In this document: positions 54,201 through 62,727 of the stretch, in pieces
How the letters are laid out: each line of letters starts with the position of its first letter
Position numbering within the stretch: the stretch's first letter is position 1
Assembly: GCF_018613805.1 (NCBI RefSeq)
Contig: NZ_JAGGPL010000001.1
Coordinates: 434,001-498,000, forward strand
Direction: 5' to 3'
Length of the DNA stretch: 64,000 nt
Origin: Arthrobacter sp. ISL-48
GTDB lineage: Bacteria; Actinomycetota; Actinomycetes; Actinomycetales; Micrococcaceae
The notes under the pieces: model-generated
What the model saw: only the letters and a program-made list of their open reading frames with translations
Databases searched by the model: none
Told to the model about the DNA's origin: nothing
Program-made: the position numbers and the translations under genes

Positions 54201-57200
54201 TGGGGTGGTCGACGGTGAAGCCGGCGAACCCGACGGCGATCCGGATCATCGGCCCGGCACTGGCGCCGGGCGCGACGCAAACGATCCGTGTTGCGTTCAC
54301 GACACCGGCCGGAACGAGTTGCACGGCACCGGCGACCACCGATAACAAGCCGGGACAGGTTCTGGTGAACTCGGCCCTCTCCTTCGCCGGTCACACCGCG
54401 TTGCCGATGCTCTCCAGCGCGACGACGACCATCGGTGACTGTTACGCCCTGGACCTGAAAAAGTACGTGCTGGCCAAGGGCGGCAACCCGGTCCCGTCCG
54501 ACCCGGCAACCAACCCGTCCTGGTTGGATGCGAACACGGTGGCGCAGTATGCCCAATACGCCGCGGGAGACACGGTTCCGTTTGAGGTGATTGCCTCGAA
54601 CAAGGGCACCGGTGCGTTGACCAACGTAACAGTCTCTGACCCGCAGGCTCCCGGCTGTGGGGGAACCATCCTCAGCCTCGCACCGGGCGCGACCCAGGTC
54701 TTCACATGCCAGCTCACCGCCGGAGTCGGAACCACGGTGAACACCGCATCAGCCTCCGTGAATCCGCCGTCCGGTCCGACACTGACCGCGACCGACCCGG
54801 CCGGTTTCGTCGTGCCGGCACCGTACACCGTCGCCAAGACTTCGGATGCCGGCGCCGCTGTCTCACAGGGCGCGGTCGTCCATTACACCGTGACCGTGAC
54901 CGAACCCGCCAACAGCGCCGCTCCGTCCCTAAACCCGTCGATCAGCGATGACCTCTCCAGCGTGCTGGATGATGCCACCTACAACAACGACGCTGCGGCG
55001 TCAGCGGGAGGAACCCCCACCGTTACCGGGAACACGCTTGCATGGTCCGCGGCGAGCATCATGCCCGGGCAGAGCATCACCATCACCTACTCGGTGACCG
55101 TCAATACCCCCGACACTGGTGATAAGGCACTGAAGAACACCGTCGTCACCCCACCGGGAGCCAGCAACTGCCCCGATGGAAGCACCGACCCCGCGTGCAC
55201 CGTCAATGTCCCGGTGCAGATTCCCGGAATCGCCCTGGTGAAGTCGGTGGCTGAGACGGAGCTGACGTTGGGTGAGACCCTGCATTTCAGCTTCGTTGTG
55301 ACGAATACCGGTAACGTGAGCCTGGCCAACGTTTCGGTGGCCGAGACCGCGTTCACTGGCTCGGGCACGGCACCGGCGGTCACGTGCCCTGCGGGTGCTG
55401 GGTTGCTGGCTCCGGGCGCCCAGCTGACCTGCACCGCGACCTATGTCGTGACCCAGGTTGACGTGGACGCCGGGAAGATCAACAACACTGCCACGGCAAC
55501 CGGCACCCCGGCCTCGGGCCCGGCTGTCACCTCACCTCCATCGAACGCGGCTGTTCCCTCGACCCCGGCACCGGGCCAGTCCTTCACTAAGACAGCTGAT
55601 GCCTCCGCGGTGGGGAACCCGGCCAAGGTCGGAGACGTGATCACCTATCAGTTCTCCTCTACGAACACCGGGAACGTGACGCTGACGAACGTGGGCATCA
55701 CCGATCAGCTGGCTGGTCTGTCGGCCCTGGCCTACACCTGGCCCGGAACCCCCGGCACCCTGTTGCCGGGCCAGAGCGTCACCGCGACCGCGACCTACGC
55801 GATCACCCAGGCAGACATTGACGCCGGGCACGTGGCCAACACCGCACTGGCCGCCGGCACCGACCCGTCCGGGAAAACCACCAACACACCCCCATCCCAG
55901 ACAGACACCCCCCTACCCCCCGCACCGGGCCAGTCCTTTACTAAGACGGCTGATGCTTCGGCGGTGGGGAACCCGGCGAAGGTCGGGGACGTGATCACCT
56001 ACCAGTTCTCCTCCACGAACACCGGGAACGTGACGCTCACGAACGTCGGCATTACCGACCAGCTCGCTGGTCTGTCGGCCCTGACCTACACCTGGCCCGG
56101 AACCCCCGGCACCCTGCCACCGGGTCAGAGCGTCACCGCGACCGCGACCTACGCGATCACCCAGACAGACATTGACGCCGGGCACGTTGCCAACACCGCA
56201 CTGGCCGCCGGCACCGACCCGTCCGGGAAGAGCACCAACACACCCCCGTCCCAGACGGACACCCCGCTGCCCCCGGCACCGGGCCAGTCGTTGACTAAGA
56301 CGGCGGATGCCTCCGCGGTGGGGAACCCGGCGAAGGTCGGAGACGTGATTACGTATCAGTTCTCCTCCACGAACACCGGGAACGTGACGCTGACGAACGT
56401 GGGCATCACGGACCAGCTCGCTGGTCTGTCGGCCCTGACCTACACCTGGCCCGGAACCCCCGGGACCCTGCTGCCGGGCCAAACCGTCACCGCGACCGCG
56501 ACCTACGCGATCACCCAGACAGACATTGACGCCGGGCACGTGGCCAACACGGCACTGGCCGCCGGCACCGACCCATCCGGGAAAACCACCAACACACCCC
56601 CGTCCCAGACAGACACCCCACTGCCCCCCGCACTGGCGTTGTCTTTGGTGAAGTCGGTGGCTGAGACGGAGCTGACGTTGGGTGAGACCCTGCATTACAG
56701 CTTCGTTGTGACGAATAGCGGTAACGTGAGCCTGGCCAACGTTTCGGTGGCCGAGACCGCGTTCACTGGCTCGGGCACGGCACCGGCGGTCACGTGCCCT
56801 GCGGGTGCTGGGTTGCTGGCTCCGGGCGCCCAGCTGACCTGCACCGCGACCTATGTCGTGACCCAGGTTGACGTGGACGCCGGGAAGATCAACAACACTG
56901 CCACGGCAACCGGCACCCCGGCCTCGGGCCCGGCTGTCACCTCACCTCCATCGAACGCGGCTGTTCCCTCGACCCCGGCACCGGGCCAGTCCTTCACTAA
57001 GACAGCTGATGCCTCCGCGGTGGGGAACCCGGCCAAGGTCGGAGACGTGATCACCTATCAGTTCTCTTCTACGAACACCGGGAACGTGACACTGACGAAC
57101 GTGGGCATCACCGATCAGCTGGCTGGTCTGTCGGCCCTGGCCTACACCTGGCCCGGAACCCCCGGCACCCTGTTGCCGGGCCAGAGCGTCACCGCGACCG

Positions 57201-57526
57201 CGACCTACGCGATCACCCAGGCAGACATTGACGCCGGGCACGTGGCCAACACCGCACTGGCCGCCGGCACCGACCCGTCCGGGAAAACCACCAACACACC
57301 CCCATCCCAGACAGACACCCCACTGCCCCCCGCACCGGCGACCACTCCGCCTGCGACCACCGCCCCTCCGGTTACCGCCCCGGCATCAGAGCCGCCGGCA
57401 CCGGCCGGACCGGCGAGCCTGGCGTACACGGGGGCGTGGATGCTGGGGCTGCCGCTTGGTTTGCTGCTCCTGCTCGGTGGCGGATTGTTCCTGATCGCGG
57501 CTAAGAGGAGGCGTGCCAGCCACTAA
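51287..57526 (+). CDS. Giant LAYTG-anchored DUF11-repeat surface protein
   Basis: About 2,079 aa. An unusually long, basic N-terminus (about 112 residues, with another hydrophobic stretch at 55-80) precedes the signal segment (about 113-138, RAFRVVAGSLALVTAIGVLS). A beta-rich extracellular region with DUF11-like domains (LTNVTVSDPQ-type NTG motifs) follows. The C-terminal third is A1-B1-B2-B3-A2-B4: two 330-bp A and four 354-bp B repeats of Ig-like DUF11/DUF7507 type. The end is a sorting signal (LAYTG, hydrophobic stretch, KRRRASH), so a class E-like sortase would anchor it. It is probably an adhesin or stalk. GGAGAAG precedes ATG 51287. Confidence 0.88.
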   Translation: MIWDRAGRRRVSESAGSSVPREGGRRSLRASARQESSFAALLSLMAGVFHSFRGLRSLISALVAALILGFRSFVARFSVRSRNARAAAQRAGTGTLSALMSRTRHRLSRRRAFRVVAGSLALVTAIGVLSTGGGAFAATTSVHEITANWGGSPAPTSAPYGQALTSEWHISTNDAANPQANSPVSNVRATLVATNGVFASIPAVCKTTGVTPVSSISSNGSTLVCNLGTITEGTASVIQAPVRATGPVGSKISVSGTATSDSATAPTAPAATPQLPISGSHGMDLVLSAPNQNYQQATIASRSGGNRPSVVVDYGVAMTTGSIPGPATYTFTVDIAVSVAGQLPGLQWEGCAPVDESAQATGIPYSASTVTNRTNAPTCSISGSGTHYTVTLSGLDYSLKNVPTVDSLGNAIPSTSTFIASGKLNFSYTTPITASTGVTFGATPSQFTFIDGVTQPETNATNDVSGTSLVLPGVFAINWQGGPAAGRTPWDANLWAAPGTAQDKTFPWPAAGSSTNPGPYTINDQPLVSVSDSVTWSTYTGPGGADMAGSCNMIQNPAAFTPRYADFVAQDGASQSNMTTAHLWYRTDALNTKTETCGQPVGVAGSPWISAPLPAGCSTQTANISPAYSDDKCIVSLPAGVTAVKMTWNPAVDKQFHHMLRVWGYVPPTAPIGAESWTVGAFNAPYNTATAFPGFPTLNNYINISTNPNVIAVIPGSTYGPNTNGQRDAMRIQGPTGVITKTTPSTTAQPGVPVTYNIKAESDLAVQSPPNQTFTVTDTLPTGMSYVAGSGTPTPLITVNGSGQQVLTYTFTNVPANTPQPITYQAQIPANSQVAPGTVLTNTAQVDVPGDNRPVAARQAAASVRVPNNGATNLGKSVEANVLSFYGDSSAWNLTINSQDPVSNSFTDTIDILPAVGDGRGTNVDGTYSITGVTAPAGSTVYYSTAPLGSLSNDPRASSNGGTPGSTTGNTVGWSTVKPANPTAIRIIGPALAPGATQTIRVAFTTPAGTSCTAPATTDNKPGQVLVNSALSFAGHTALPMLSSATTTIGDCYALDLKKYVLAKGGNPVPSDPATNPSWLDANTVAQYAQYAAGDTVPFEVIASNKGTGALTNVTVSDPQAPGCGGTILSLAPGATQVFTCQLTAGVGTTVNTASASVNPPSGPTLTATDPAGFVVPAPYTVAKTSDAGAAVSQGAVVHYTVTVTEPANSAAPSLNPSISDDLSSVLDDATYNNDAAASAGGTPTVTGNTLAWSAASIMPGQSITITYSVTVNTPDTGDKALKNTVVTPPGASNCPDGSTDPACTVNVPVQIPGIALVKSVAETELTLGETLHFSFVVTNTGNVSLANVSVAETAFTGSGTAPAVTCPAGAGLLAPGAQLTCTATYVVTQVDVDAGKINNTATATGTPASGPAVTSPPSNAAVPSTPAPGQSFTKTADASAVGNPAKVGDVITYQFSSTNTGNVTLTNVGITDQLAGLSALAYTWPGTPGTLLPGQSVTATATYAITQADIDAGHVANTALAAGTDPSGKTTNTPPSQTDTPLPPAPGQSFTKTADASAVGNPAKVGDVITYQFSSTNTGNVTLTNVGITDQLAGLSALTYTWPGTPGTLPPGQSVTATATYAITQTDIDAGHVANTALAAGTDPSGKSTNTPPSQTDTPLPPAPGQSLTKTADASAVGNPAKVGDVITYQFSSTNTGNVTLTNVGITDQLAGLSALTYTWPGTPGTLLPGQTVTATATYAITQTDIDAGHVANTALAAGTDPSGKTTNTPPSQTDTPLPPALALSLVKSVAETELTLGETLHYSFVVTNSGNVSLANVSVAETAFTGSGTAPAVTCPAGAGLLAPGAQLTCTATYVVTQVDVDAGKINNTATATGTPASGPAVTSPPSNAAVPSTPAPGQSFTKTADASAVGNPAKVGDVITYQFSSTNTGNVTLTNVGITDQLAGLSALAYTWPGTPGTLLPGQSVTATATYAITQADIDAGHVANTALAAGTDPSGKTTNTPPSQTDTPLPPAPATTPPATTAPPVTAPASEPPAPAGPASLAYTGAWMLGLPLGLLLLLGGGLFLIAAKRRRASH
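55235..57328 (+). repeat. Tandem repeat block A1-B1-B2-B3-A2-B4 in the surface protein gene
   Basis: B units start at 55565, 55919, 56273 and 56975 and are 354 bp (118 codons) long; A units start at 55235 and 56645. A1-B1 (55235-55910) is repeated with only a few changes at 56645-57320, a displacement of exactly 1,410 bp (470 codons). This marks recent duplication or gene conversion. Confidence 0.95.
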
Positions 57527-57535
57527 GGATTGATC

Positions 57536-57573
57536 GGTGGGTACTCAGGTTCCTCTGAACCTGAGTACCCACC
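57536..57573 (+). terminator. 17-bp perfect hairpin after the surface protein
   Basis: Perfect arms ggtgggtactcaggttc and gaacctgagtacccacc enclose the loop ctct, 9 bp after the stop codon of the surface protein. No T-run follows. Confidence 0.8.
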
Positions 57574-57780
57574 ACCCGGGCCCACGCCTATAGACCAGAT
57601 CTGACCCGGTACGGCGCAGCCACGGGTCGCGACGGGTTAACTCGGCTAGGGCCTTTTGAATGCCGTTCCTGGTAGCGCAGGCCCGAACCAGGAAAGAAGA
57701 ACGGGCGTCCGCTTCGCGGCCGGCTGTTGGGTCCAATGCCGTCCGTCGCAGAGCTTCGGCCGTCCCTGGCAGCTAAAGTA

Positions 57781-57854
57781 TCAGGCGGCCAAACCCGCCA
57801 AACCGAATGCCGCCGTCGTGTGTTCCGGGAAGGTAAGCAGCGTCTCCACCCTGT
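57781..57854 (-). pseudogene. Remnant of the nucleoside hydrolase 3' end
   Basis: This 74-bp stretch aligns without gaps to 59144-59217, the 3' end of the intact hydrolase gene (about 9 mismatches, 88 %). It sits downstream of the giant gene and marks one edge of the rearranged region. Confidence 0.85.
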
Positions 57855-57944
57855 CCCGCAATCGGGCTCCTCCTATGAATTAGCTTTCTGTCCGCTGCCT
57901 GGGTTTTGTGCTTGGTCCTCTGCGGGTGCGCGGCTTCCTCAGGA

Positions 57945-58915
57945 CTACGGTGCGGAACGCGTACCCGTGTCCGTGCTCGGCCCCGACGTTGGAACGAAGT
58001 TCCAATCGAAAGACCCGTCGTGCCGCAATGTCAGGCGCAGGAAACCGTAAGTGTCGCTGAACCGTTTCACGATGTACGCCGACTTGCTGGTGAAGGAGCG
58101 CAGACCGGTGCCTCCCGTGGATACCTGGAACGCTGTCATCCCGTCACCGACGCACTGGTCGGCGTTGTTCAACGGACAGGACCGTTCGTAGTTATGCTGA
58201 GACCCCGAAAGGGTCAGCCGGACCCGGTGCTTCCACATCACGTCGATCCACGGCTTGTGCTCAATGGCCCGCGTATGTTCGTCGGTGTCTGACGTGAAGT
58301 AAAGCTCGTGGTACACCACTGCCAAGTGCTTACCAGCCGATTTGGCACCGGCCAGGTCGTTGTCGAGCCACCCCGTCAGCTCCTGGGCCCGCTCGGGATC
58401 GAAACGCCAGAGTGCGGACGGTAGGAAGGCGAAATGCCAGTTCCCGAAGTCCTTCGAGTATGGTGCCCCGTTCCTGATGAAGCCGCGCTCCTGGTTGATC
58501 GCAGACTTTGCTGAAGACCCAGGGCATTGGCCATTCATGAAGTTGTCGAGTACTTCGTTGCGGCCCGGTTCCCAGTCGTGGTTTGGGGCGGACACCCAGT
58601 ACAACTTTGGTTTCGTACCACCCCACAGCCGCTCCCAGTACCTTACGTAGTCTTCGCAGCGCGCCGTGGAGTACTGGAAGTCCCCGAGCCCCATGAATTC
58701 GTCAATCTCGTTCTTCTCCACGAGCTGGGTAATCGCCGCACCGTTCCTGCCGGACGGGCTGTCGGGGCATCGTTCTTGGGGTTGTTCATGTCACCCACAG
58801 CAGCGATCCGGACTTCCGGAGTGCTGCTGCAACCCGCGGCAGAGAGCGCCAGGAGGGTCGCGGCGATGGGGGCAAAAATCCGGAAGAGTCTCAGACTTGA
58901 GAGGGCTGACTGCAT
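57945..58915 (-). pseudogene. Secreted metallophosphoesterase lipoprotein, frameshifted
   Basis: ATG 58915 opens a Type II signal (FAPIATLLALSAAGC-like, lipobox SAAGC) and APEVRIAAVGDMNNPKND-type start of a calcineurin-like domain. One base appears missing near 58760 (gga-acg for gga-aac). The rest of the domain then continues in another frame: ITQLVEKNEIDEFMGLGDFQY, APNHDWEPG, VVYHELYF, SGSQHNYERS. Metal ligands are mostly present. Restored length is about 324 aa. It may be a recent mutation or a sequencing error. Confidence 0.8.
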
Positions 58916-59033
58916 CCGATACCCCCTTCAAGAAAGCCGGACGGCTTGTCGGCCTGCGAGAGACAGCCGGGCACGCACCGGCCCCCTTGATACTCCTGAG
59001 GACAGAAGAGGCTGTCAAGGGTGCGATGCTTAT
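58916..59033. promoter_or_regulatory. Upstream region of the metallophosphoesterase
   Basis: On the minus strand a perfect TTGACA (complement 59013-59018) is followed at about 17 nt by GAGTAT as a weak -10. A GC-rich inverted repeat (gccggacggc..gccggg) lies in the leader. Confidence 0.4.
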
Positions 59034-59115
59034 GCAACCGGCCATCTGCCTCGGCAAACGCCTGATCGCGGACCGGGCAAGGCACCTGTCCATCATGCGG
59101 TCGTTCCAGACCTAA
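59034..59115 (+). pseudogene. Remnant of a GntR/UTRA gene 3' end
   Basis: The frame ICLGKRLIADRARHLSIMRSFQT and stop match the C-terminus of the intact regulator (LAKCLIAARAGHLSIMQSFQS), and the DNA aligns to 50736-50817 with one single-base gap. The rest of the gene is missing. It is 30 bp from the hydrolase stop. Confidence 0.85.
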
Positions 59116-59145
59116 CCTCCCGCCTCACGAGGCCAACCAAAAATG

Positions 59146-60153
59146 TCAGGCGGCCGAGCCCGCCAAACCGAGTGCCGCCGTCGTGCTTTCCGAGAAGGTA
59201 AGAAGCGTCTCCACCAGGTGCGCCGCGAAGTCGCCCTCCACTTCCAGCACCACCCGGCAGCGAGCGCCGGGCTGTTCCGGGTAGCCCATGTGCACGCCGC
59301 GCAGGTCGCAGATGGTCTGCCCGCGTCCGGGCCCTGAAGAGGTATCGACGGCGGCACGCACCACGGGCGCAACTGTTGCCTTAACAGCACCCACCGCGAG
59401 CGCCGCCGCCAGCGGGTCGTGCATGGCGGAGCATGGCCGGCCGAAGATGCCCTCGTAGAACCGGAAGTAGTAGCCCAGCATCTCCCCCAGCGCCCGCGGC
59501 ACAGGAGCGGAAGAGGACAAAAGCTCCTGCCGGTGGTGCTCCTCCAAAACAGACGCCATGGTCGCGTCCAGCGGCACCAGGGTAACGTTCCAGCTGGCGG
59601 CGAGGACCTCGGCAGCGGCCTCGGGGTCGTTGTGGATGTTGGCCTCGGCCACCGGGGTGATGTTGCCCGGGGCGAACGCGGCGCCGCCCATGATGGTGAT
59701 CTCCTCCACCAGCTGCGGTAGCGCAGGTTCCAGCCGCAGGGCTTCGGCGATGTTGGTCAGCGGGCCGATGGCCAGCACCCGCAGCGTGCCGGGGTGTTCG
59801 TGGGCGAGCCGCACCAGCATTTCGGCCGCGGTCTCGGGCGCCAGCTCCGCAACAGCAGGAGCAAGCGAAACGCCGCCGATCCCGTTGTCCCCGTGCACCC
59901 ACGGCGCCCCTCCCCCGAACGAGCCCGCCTGGGGATCGTGCGCGCCCAGCGCCACGGGGATGTGTGCGTGGCCGGCCAGCTGCAGCAGATCCAGGGTATT
60001 GCGGGCGCCGACGGCGGCACTGACGTTCCCGCTGACGGTCCCGATCCCCGCCACCCGGGCGGTGGGCGCGGCGAGCAGGTAGGCCAGGGCGAGGGCGTCG
60101 TCGATGCCGGTGTCGCAGTCGAGGTAGAACGGGTGGCGGGGAGGGACGGTCAT
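59146..60153 (-). CDS. Inosine-uridine preferring nucleoside hydrolase
   Basis: The 335-aa product has the family calcium-binding signature DCDTGIDDALA at the N-terminus, GNVSAAVGARNTLDLL, the VHGDNGIGG loop, IMGGA and AEANIHNDPEAA. It splits ribonucleosides into base and ribose. GAAAGAAG precedes the ATG. The frame runs on upstream, antisense to the MFS gene, but the motif start fixes ATG 60153. It is co-oriented with the MFS gene upstream and shares a locus with ribokinase, which phosphorylates the released ribose. Confidence 0.94.
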   Translation of the reverse strand: MTVPPRHPFYLDCDTGIDDALALAYLLAAPTARVAGIGTVSGNVSAAVGARNTLDLLQLAGHAHIPVALGAHDPQAGSFGGGAPWVHGDNGIGGVSLAPAVAELAPETAAEMLVRLAHEHPGTLRVLAIGPLTNIAEALRLEPALPQLVEEITIMGGAAFAPGNITPVAEANIHNDPEAAAEVLAASWNVTLVPLDATMASVLEEHHRQELLSSSAPVPRALGEMLGYYFRFYEGIFGRPCSAMHDPLAAALAVGAVKATVAPVVRAAVDTSSGPGRGQTICDLRGVHMGYPEQPGARCRVVLEVEGDFAAHLVETLLTFSESTTAALGLAGSAA

Positions 60154-60185
60154 GGTTCTTCTTTCAGTTGGTGCAGGGACGGGGG

Positions 60186-61634
60186 TCAGAGGGTTTCGCC
60201 CTTGGGGGCGGCGACGAAGAGGCTGACGATGAACGCGGCCGCGGTGATGGCCACCGAGATCCAGAGGGCGGTGGCGTAGCCGGCGGAGGTCGCCTGCGCG
60301 GCGAAGGGCGCCACGAGGACGACGCCGAGGCTCGCGCCGAGGCCGAAGGAGGCACCGTTGATGCCGGGCAGGGCTGCCGGGGCTTCCTTGGGTGAGAGCA
60401 GCACGGAGAGCCCGTTGATGGCGGTGAGGAAGAAGCCGTTGTAGAAGATGCCGAGGGCAGCGACGGCGATCAGCACCGCCACCTGGTTGTCGGGGAATGT
60501 GGCCGCCACGATGGCGCAGGCCAGGCTGAGGCCGGTGCCGGCGCGGAGGGTCTTGATCCAGCCGCGGCGGTCGGCGAGCCAGCCGGCGAGCGGTGCCGCG
60601 AAGACGCCGATGAGGGCGGCCGGGGTGAGGAACAGCAGGGCGGACAGGGAGGCGCTTAGTCCGAAGCCGTGGAGGGTGTCCTGGCTGAGCAGCACCACGG
60701 TGAAGTTGATGATGGCGAAGATGCCGGCCAGGGTCAGGACGGTGGTGGCGATGACCGGCCAGACCTGGCGGGAGCGCAAGTGGTGCACGGCGATGAGCGG
60801 GTTGCTGCGCCGCTTCTCGATGATCCAGAACACGGCGAAGGAGGCGATGGTGGCGGCCAGCAGGGCCAGGGTGCTTGGCGCGGTCCAGCCCGCGGCGGAT
60901 CCGCCGGAGACGAAGTAGGTGGCGAACACCAAGAACAGCGACAGGGACCCGGCTCCCCACCAGTCCATGGCGCCCCGGACGCCGTCGGGCTTTCCCTTGG
61001 GGACGATCTTGATGATGCAGGCGGCGGCGATGGCGGTCAGGACGAGCACGACGACGAAGATGGACCGGAAGCCGAGGGTCTCGGCCATCAGGCCGCCCAC
61101 GTAGCCGTCCACTCCCCCGATGCCGCCGTTGATGGCGGCGATGATGCCCACGGAGGTGCCGAAGACTTTGGCGTGCAGGTTTTCGCTGAGGACGATGTAG
61201 GCGAGCGCGAAGACGGCGCTGGAGACGCCCTGCAGGAACCTGCCGGTGACCAGCAGCGGCAGTGTGGGGGCCGCGATGCAGAGGATGGTTCCGGCGCCCA
61301 TGATGCCGAGGACCAGCAGGAGTGCGGCGCGGCGGCCGATGAAGTCGCTCCACCTGCCGATCACGGGCCCTGCGATGGCGCCGGCCAGGAAGAACATGGA
61401 CTGGACGGGGGCGGCGCTGTCGGCATTCAGGCCGAAGCTTGAGGCAATCTGCGGCAGGGCGGGGGTGACCATGCTGGCGTTCAGCTGGAAGGACAGCACG
61501 CCGAGCAGCAGGGTGGAGATCAGTAGGGCGGCGCGGCGGCCGGACAGCTTCGCGGCCTCCAGGCTTGCTGCGTGGGCCGGTTCGACGGCGGCGGAGGCCG
61601 GAGGCGCTACGGGCGCCGGGGCTGGGGTGTTCAC
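60186..61634 (-). CDS. MFS transporter of the nucleoside locus
   Basis: The 482-aa product has twelve to fourteen helices and MFS signatures (RWSDFIGRRAALL motif A, QLNASMVTPALPQI in TM1). It is 32 bp upstream of the hydrolase on the same strand, so the two form an operon. The context suggests import of nucleosides or ribose, although family patterns resemble drug antiporters. It is divergent from ribokinase. Confidence 0.88.
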   Translation of the reverse strand: MNTPAPAPVAPPASAAVEPAHAASLEAAKLSGRRAALLISTLLLGVLSFQLNASMVTPALPQIASSFGLNADSAAPVQSMFFLAGAIAGPVIGRWSDFIGRRAALLLVLGIMGAGTILCIAAPTLPLLVTGRFLQGVSSAVFALAYIVLSENLHAKVFGTSVGIIAAINGGIGGVDGYVGGLMAETLGFRSIFVVVLVLTAIAAACIIKIVPKGKPDGVRGAMDWWGAGSLSLFLVFATYFVSGGSAAGWTAPSTLALLAATIASFAVFWIIEKRRSNPLIAVHHLRSRQVWPVIATTVLTLAGIFAIINFTVVLLSQDTLHGFGLSASLSALLFLTPAALIGVFAAPLAGWLADRRGWIKTLRAGTGLSLACAIVAATFPDNQVAVLIAVAALGIFYNGFFLTAINGLSVLLSPKEAPAALPGINGASFGLGASLGVVLVAPFAAQATSAGYATALWISVAITAAAFIVSLFVAAPKGETL

Positions 61635-61774
61635 ATCAAACTCCTTTGTTCGAGCAGGATCGCTTCAATGGCGATTCGAGTTGTTATACAACCATGTATG
61701 ACTGACAAGTACAACCATGGCGTACACTATTTCCTAATCCAGCCGCGTCCCGGCTCCACTCCGATAGGACTTTC
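61635..61774. promoter_or_regulatory. Divergent control region of MFS/hydrolase and ribokinase
   Basis: TACAACCATG occurs twice (61687-61696 and 61710-61719, 23 bp apart), each inside an inverted repeat (ATAC-aaccat-GTAT; GTAC..GTAC). This fits two half-spaced sites for the GntR/UTRA protein encoded at 50032. TACACT (61723-61728) may be the ribokinase -10 and TATAAC (minus strand) that of the MFS gene. Confidence 0.55.
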
Positions 61775-62644
61775 ATGAGCAATCGACTTCCTGCCGTCAC
61801 CGTCGTCGGCAGCATCAACCTGGACCTGATCGCCACCGCCGAAAGGCTCCCCACCGCCGGCGAAACTATCGGCGGCGCCGTGCTCTCCGAACAGCCGGGT
61901 GGCAAGGGCGCCAACCAAGCGGCGGCAGCTGCGAGGCTGGGAGGCAGCGCCCGGATGGTCGGCGCGGTGGGCAGCGACGCGCAGGGGCGGCAGATGCTGG
62001 ATGCGCTGGCGGCGGCCGGAGTGGACACCGCCGACGTAGCAGTTCTGCCGGAGGCGACCGGGACTGCACTGATCGTGGTGGACCGCGATGGCGAGAATCA
62101 GATCGTGGTGTGCCCGGGCGCCAACTCCCACCTGTCGCTGGACAGGGTGGAATTTGGCCCGGACGAGACGGTGCTGTGCCAGCTGGAGGTGGGCCTGCCT
62201 GTCGTGCTGGAGGCCGCCCGGAAGGCGCAGGGCTTCTTTGTGCTCAACGCGGCGCCGGCCATGGACCTGCCCGCGGAGCTGCTGGAGCGCTGCGACCTGG
62301 TGATCGTCAACGAGAGCGAGTACGCTCTGATCCCTGCCCTCGCGCAGGCCAAGCTGGTGGCGGTGACGTACGGCGGGGACGGGTCGGCGATGTTCGAACA
62401 CGGGCAGAAGGTGGCCGAAGCCCCGGCGTCCGCCGTGACTGTAGTGAACACCGTCGGCGCCGGCGACGCGTTCTGCGCCGCCCTGGTCCTGGCCCTGGGC
62501 GCCGGACTCGACTACTCCGTGGCGCTTGCCGTGGCTAACGCAGTAGGTGCGGATGCCGTGGGAGATCCGTCGTCCCAGCCGGCGCTCGCTCCGCTGGAGG
62601 AGTATGTTGCCCGAGTGGCTGAAGCCGGGGCCGTCAGGCAGTAA
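61775..62644 (+). CDS. rbsK: Ribokinase
   Basis: The 289-aa PfkB-family kinase has the N-terminal VVGSINLDLI, GGKGANQAAAAARLGG, NAAPA..LVIVNESE and the ATP/catalytic-base motif NTVGAGDAFCAALV. It makes ribose-5-phosphate from ribose freed by the hydrolase, and so completes the salvage route to the pentose phosphate pathway. Divergent from the MFS-hydrolase operon. Confidence 0.94.
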   Translation: MSNRLPAVTVVGSINLDLIATAERLPTAGETIGGAVLSEQPGGKGANQAAAAARLGGSARMVGAVGSDAQGRQMLDALAAAGVDTADVAVLPEATGTALIVVDRDGENQIVVCPGANSHLSLDRVEFGPDETVLCQLEVGLPVVLEAARKAQGFFVLNAAPAMDLPAELLERCDLVIVNESEYALIPALAQAKLVAVTYGGDGSAMFEHGQKVAEAPASAVTVVNTVGAGDAFCAALVLALGAGLDYSVALAVANAVGADAVGDPSSQPALAPLEEYVARVAEAGAVRQ

Positions 62645-62727
62645 ATCTGGTTGTCAGGTGAGCAAGTCCGCCTGATTGGTCAAGAACTATGGCGACCCCC
62701 TGATCCTGGAACATCCCCGGCGCAACG

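Larger units (their letters stand above)
57527..57944. other. 418-bp spacer with terminator and hydrolase remnant
   Basis: It holds the terminator hairpin, a stretch with no recognised gene (57574-57780) and the degenerate hydrolase 3' end at 57781-57854. The short minus-strand frame at 57545-57736 ends RRGPGWWVLRFRGT and is not recognised. Confidence 0.6.

Noticed and set aside
53159..54556. A 465-codon minus-strand frame inside the giant surface gene
   Set aside because: Arg/Gly/Val-rich antisense translation of a repetitive Thr/Ala/Pro-rich gene; no recognisable features.
57906..57950. Lipobox-like translation LVLCGCAASSG on the plus strand
   Set aside because: It starts at TTG without a ribosome site and continues antisense to the metallophosphoesterase; probably chance.
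59146..61353. A 735-codon minus-strand frame spanning hydrolase and MFS genes
   Set aside because: The part upstream of 60153 is Arg/Pro/His-rich, a typical shadow of the MFS gene; the hydrolase motif start fixes the true beginning.
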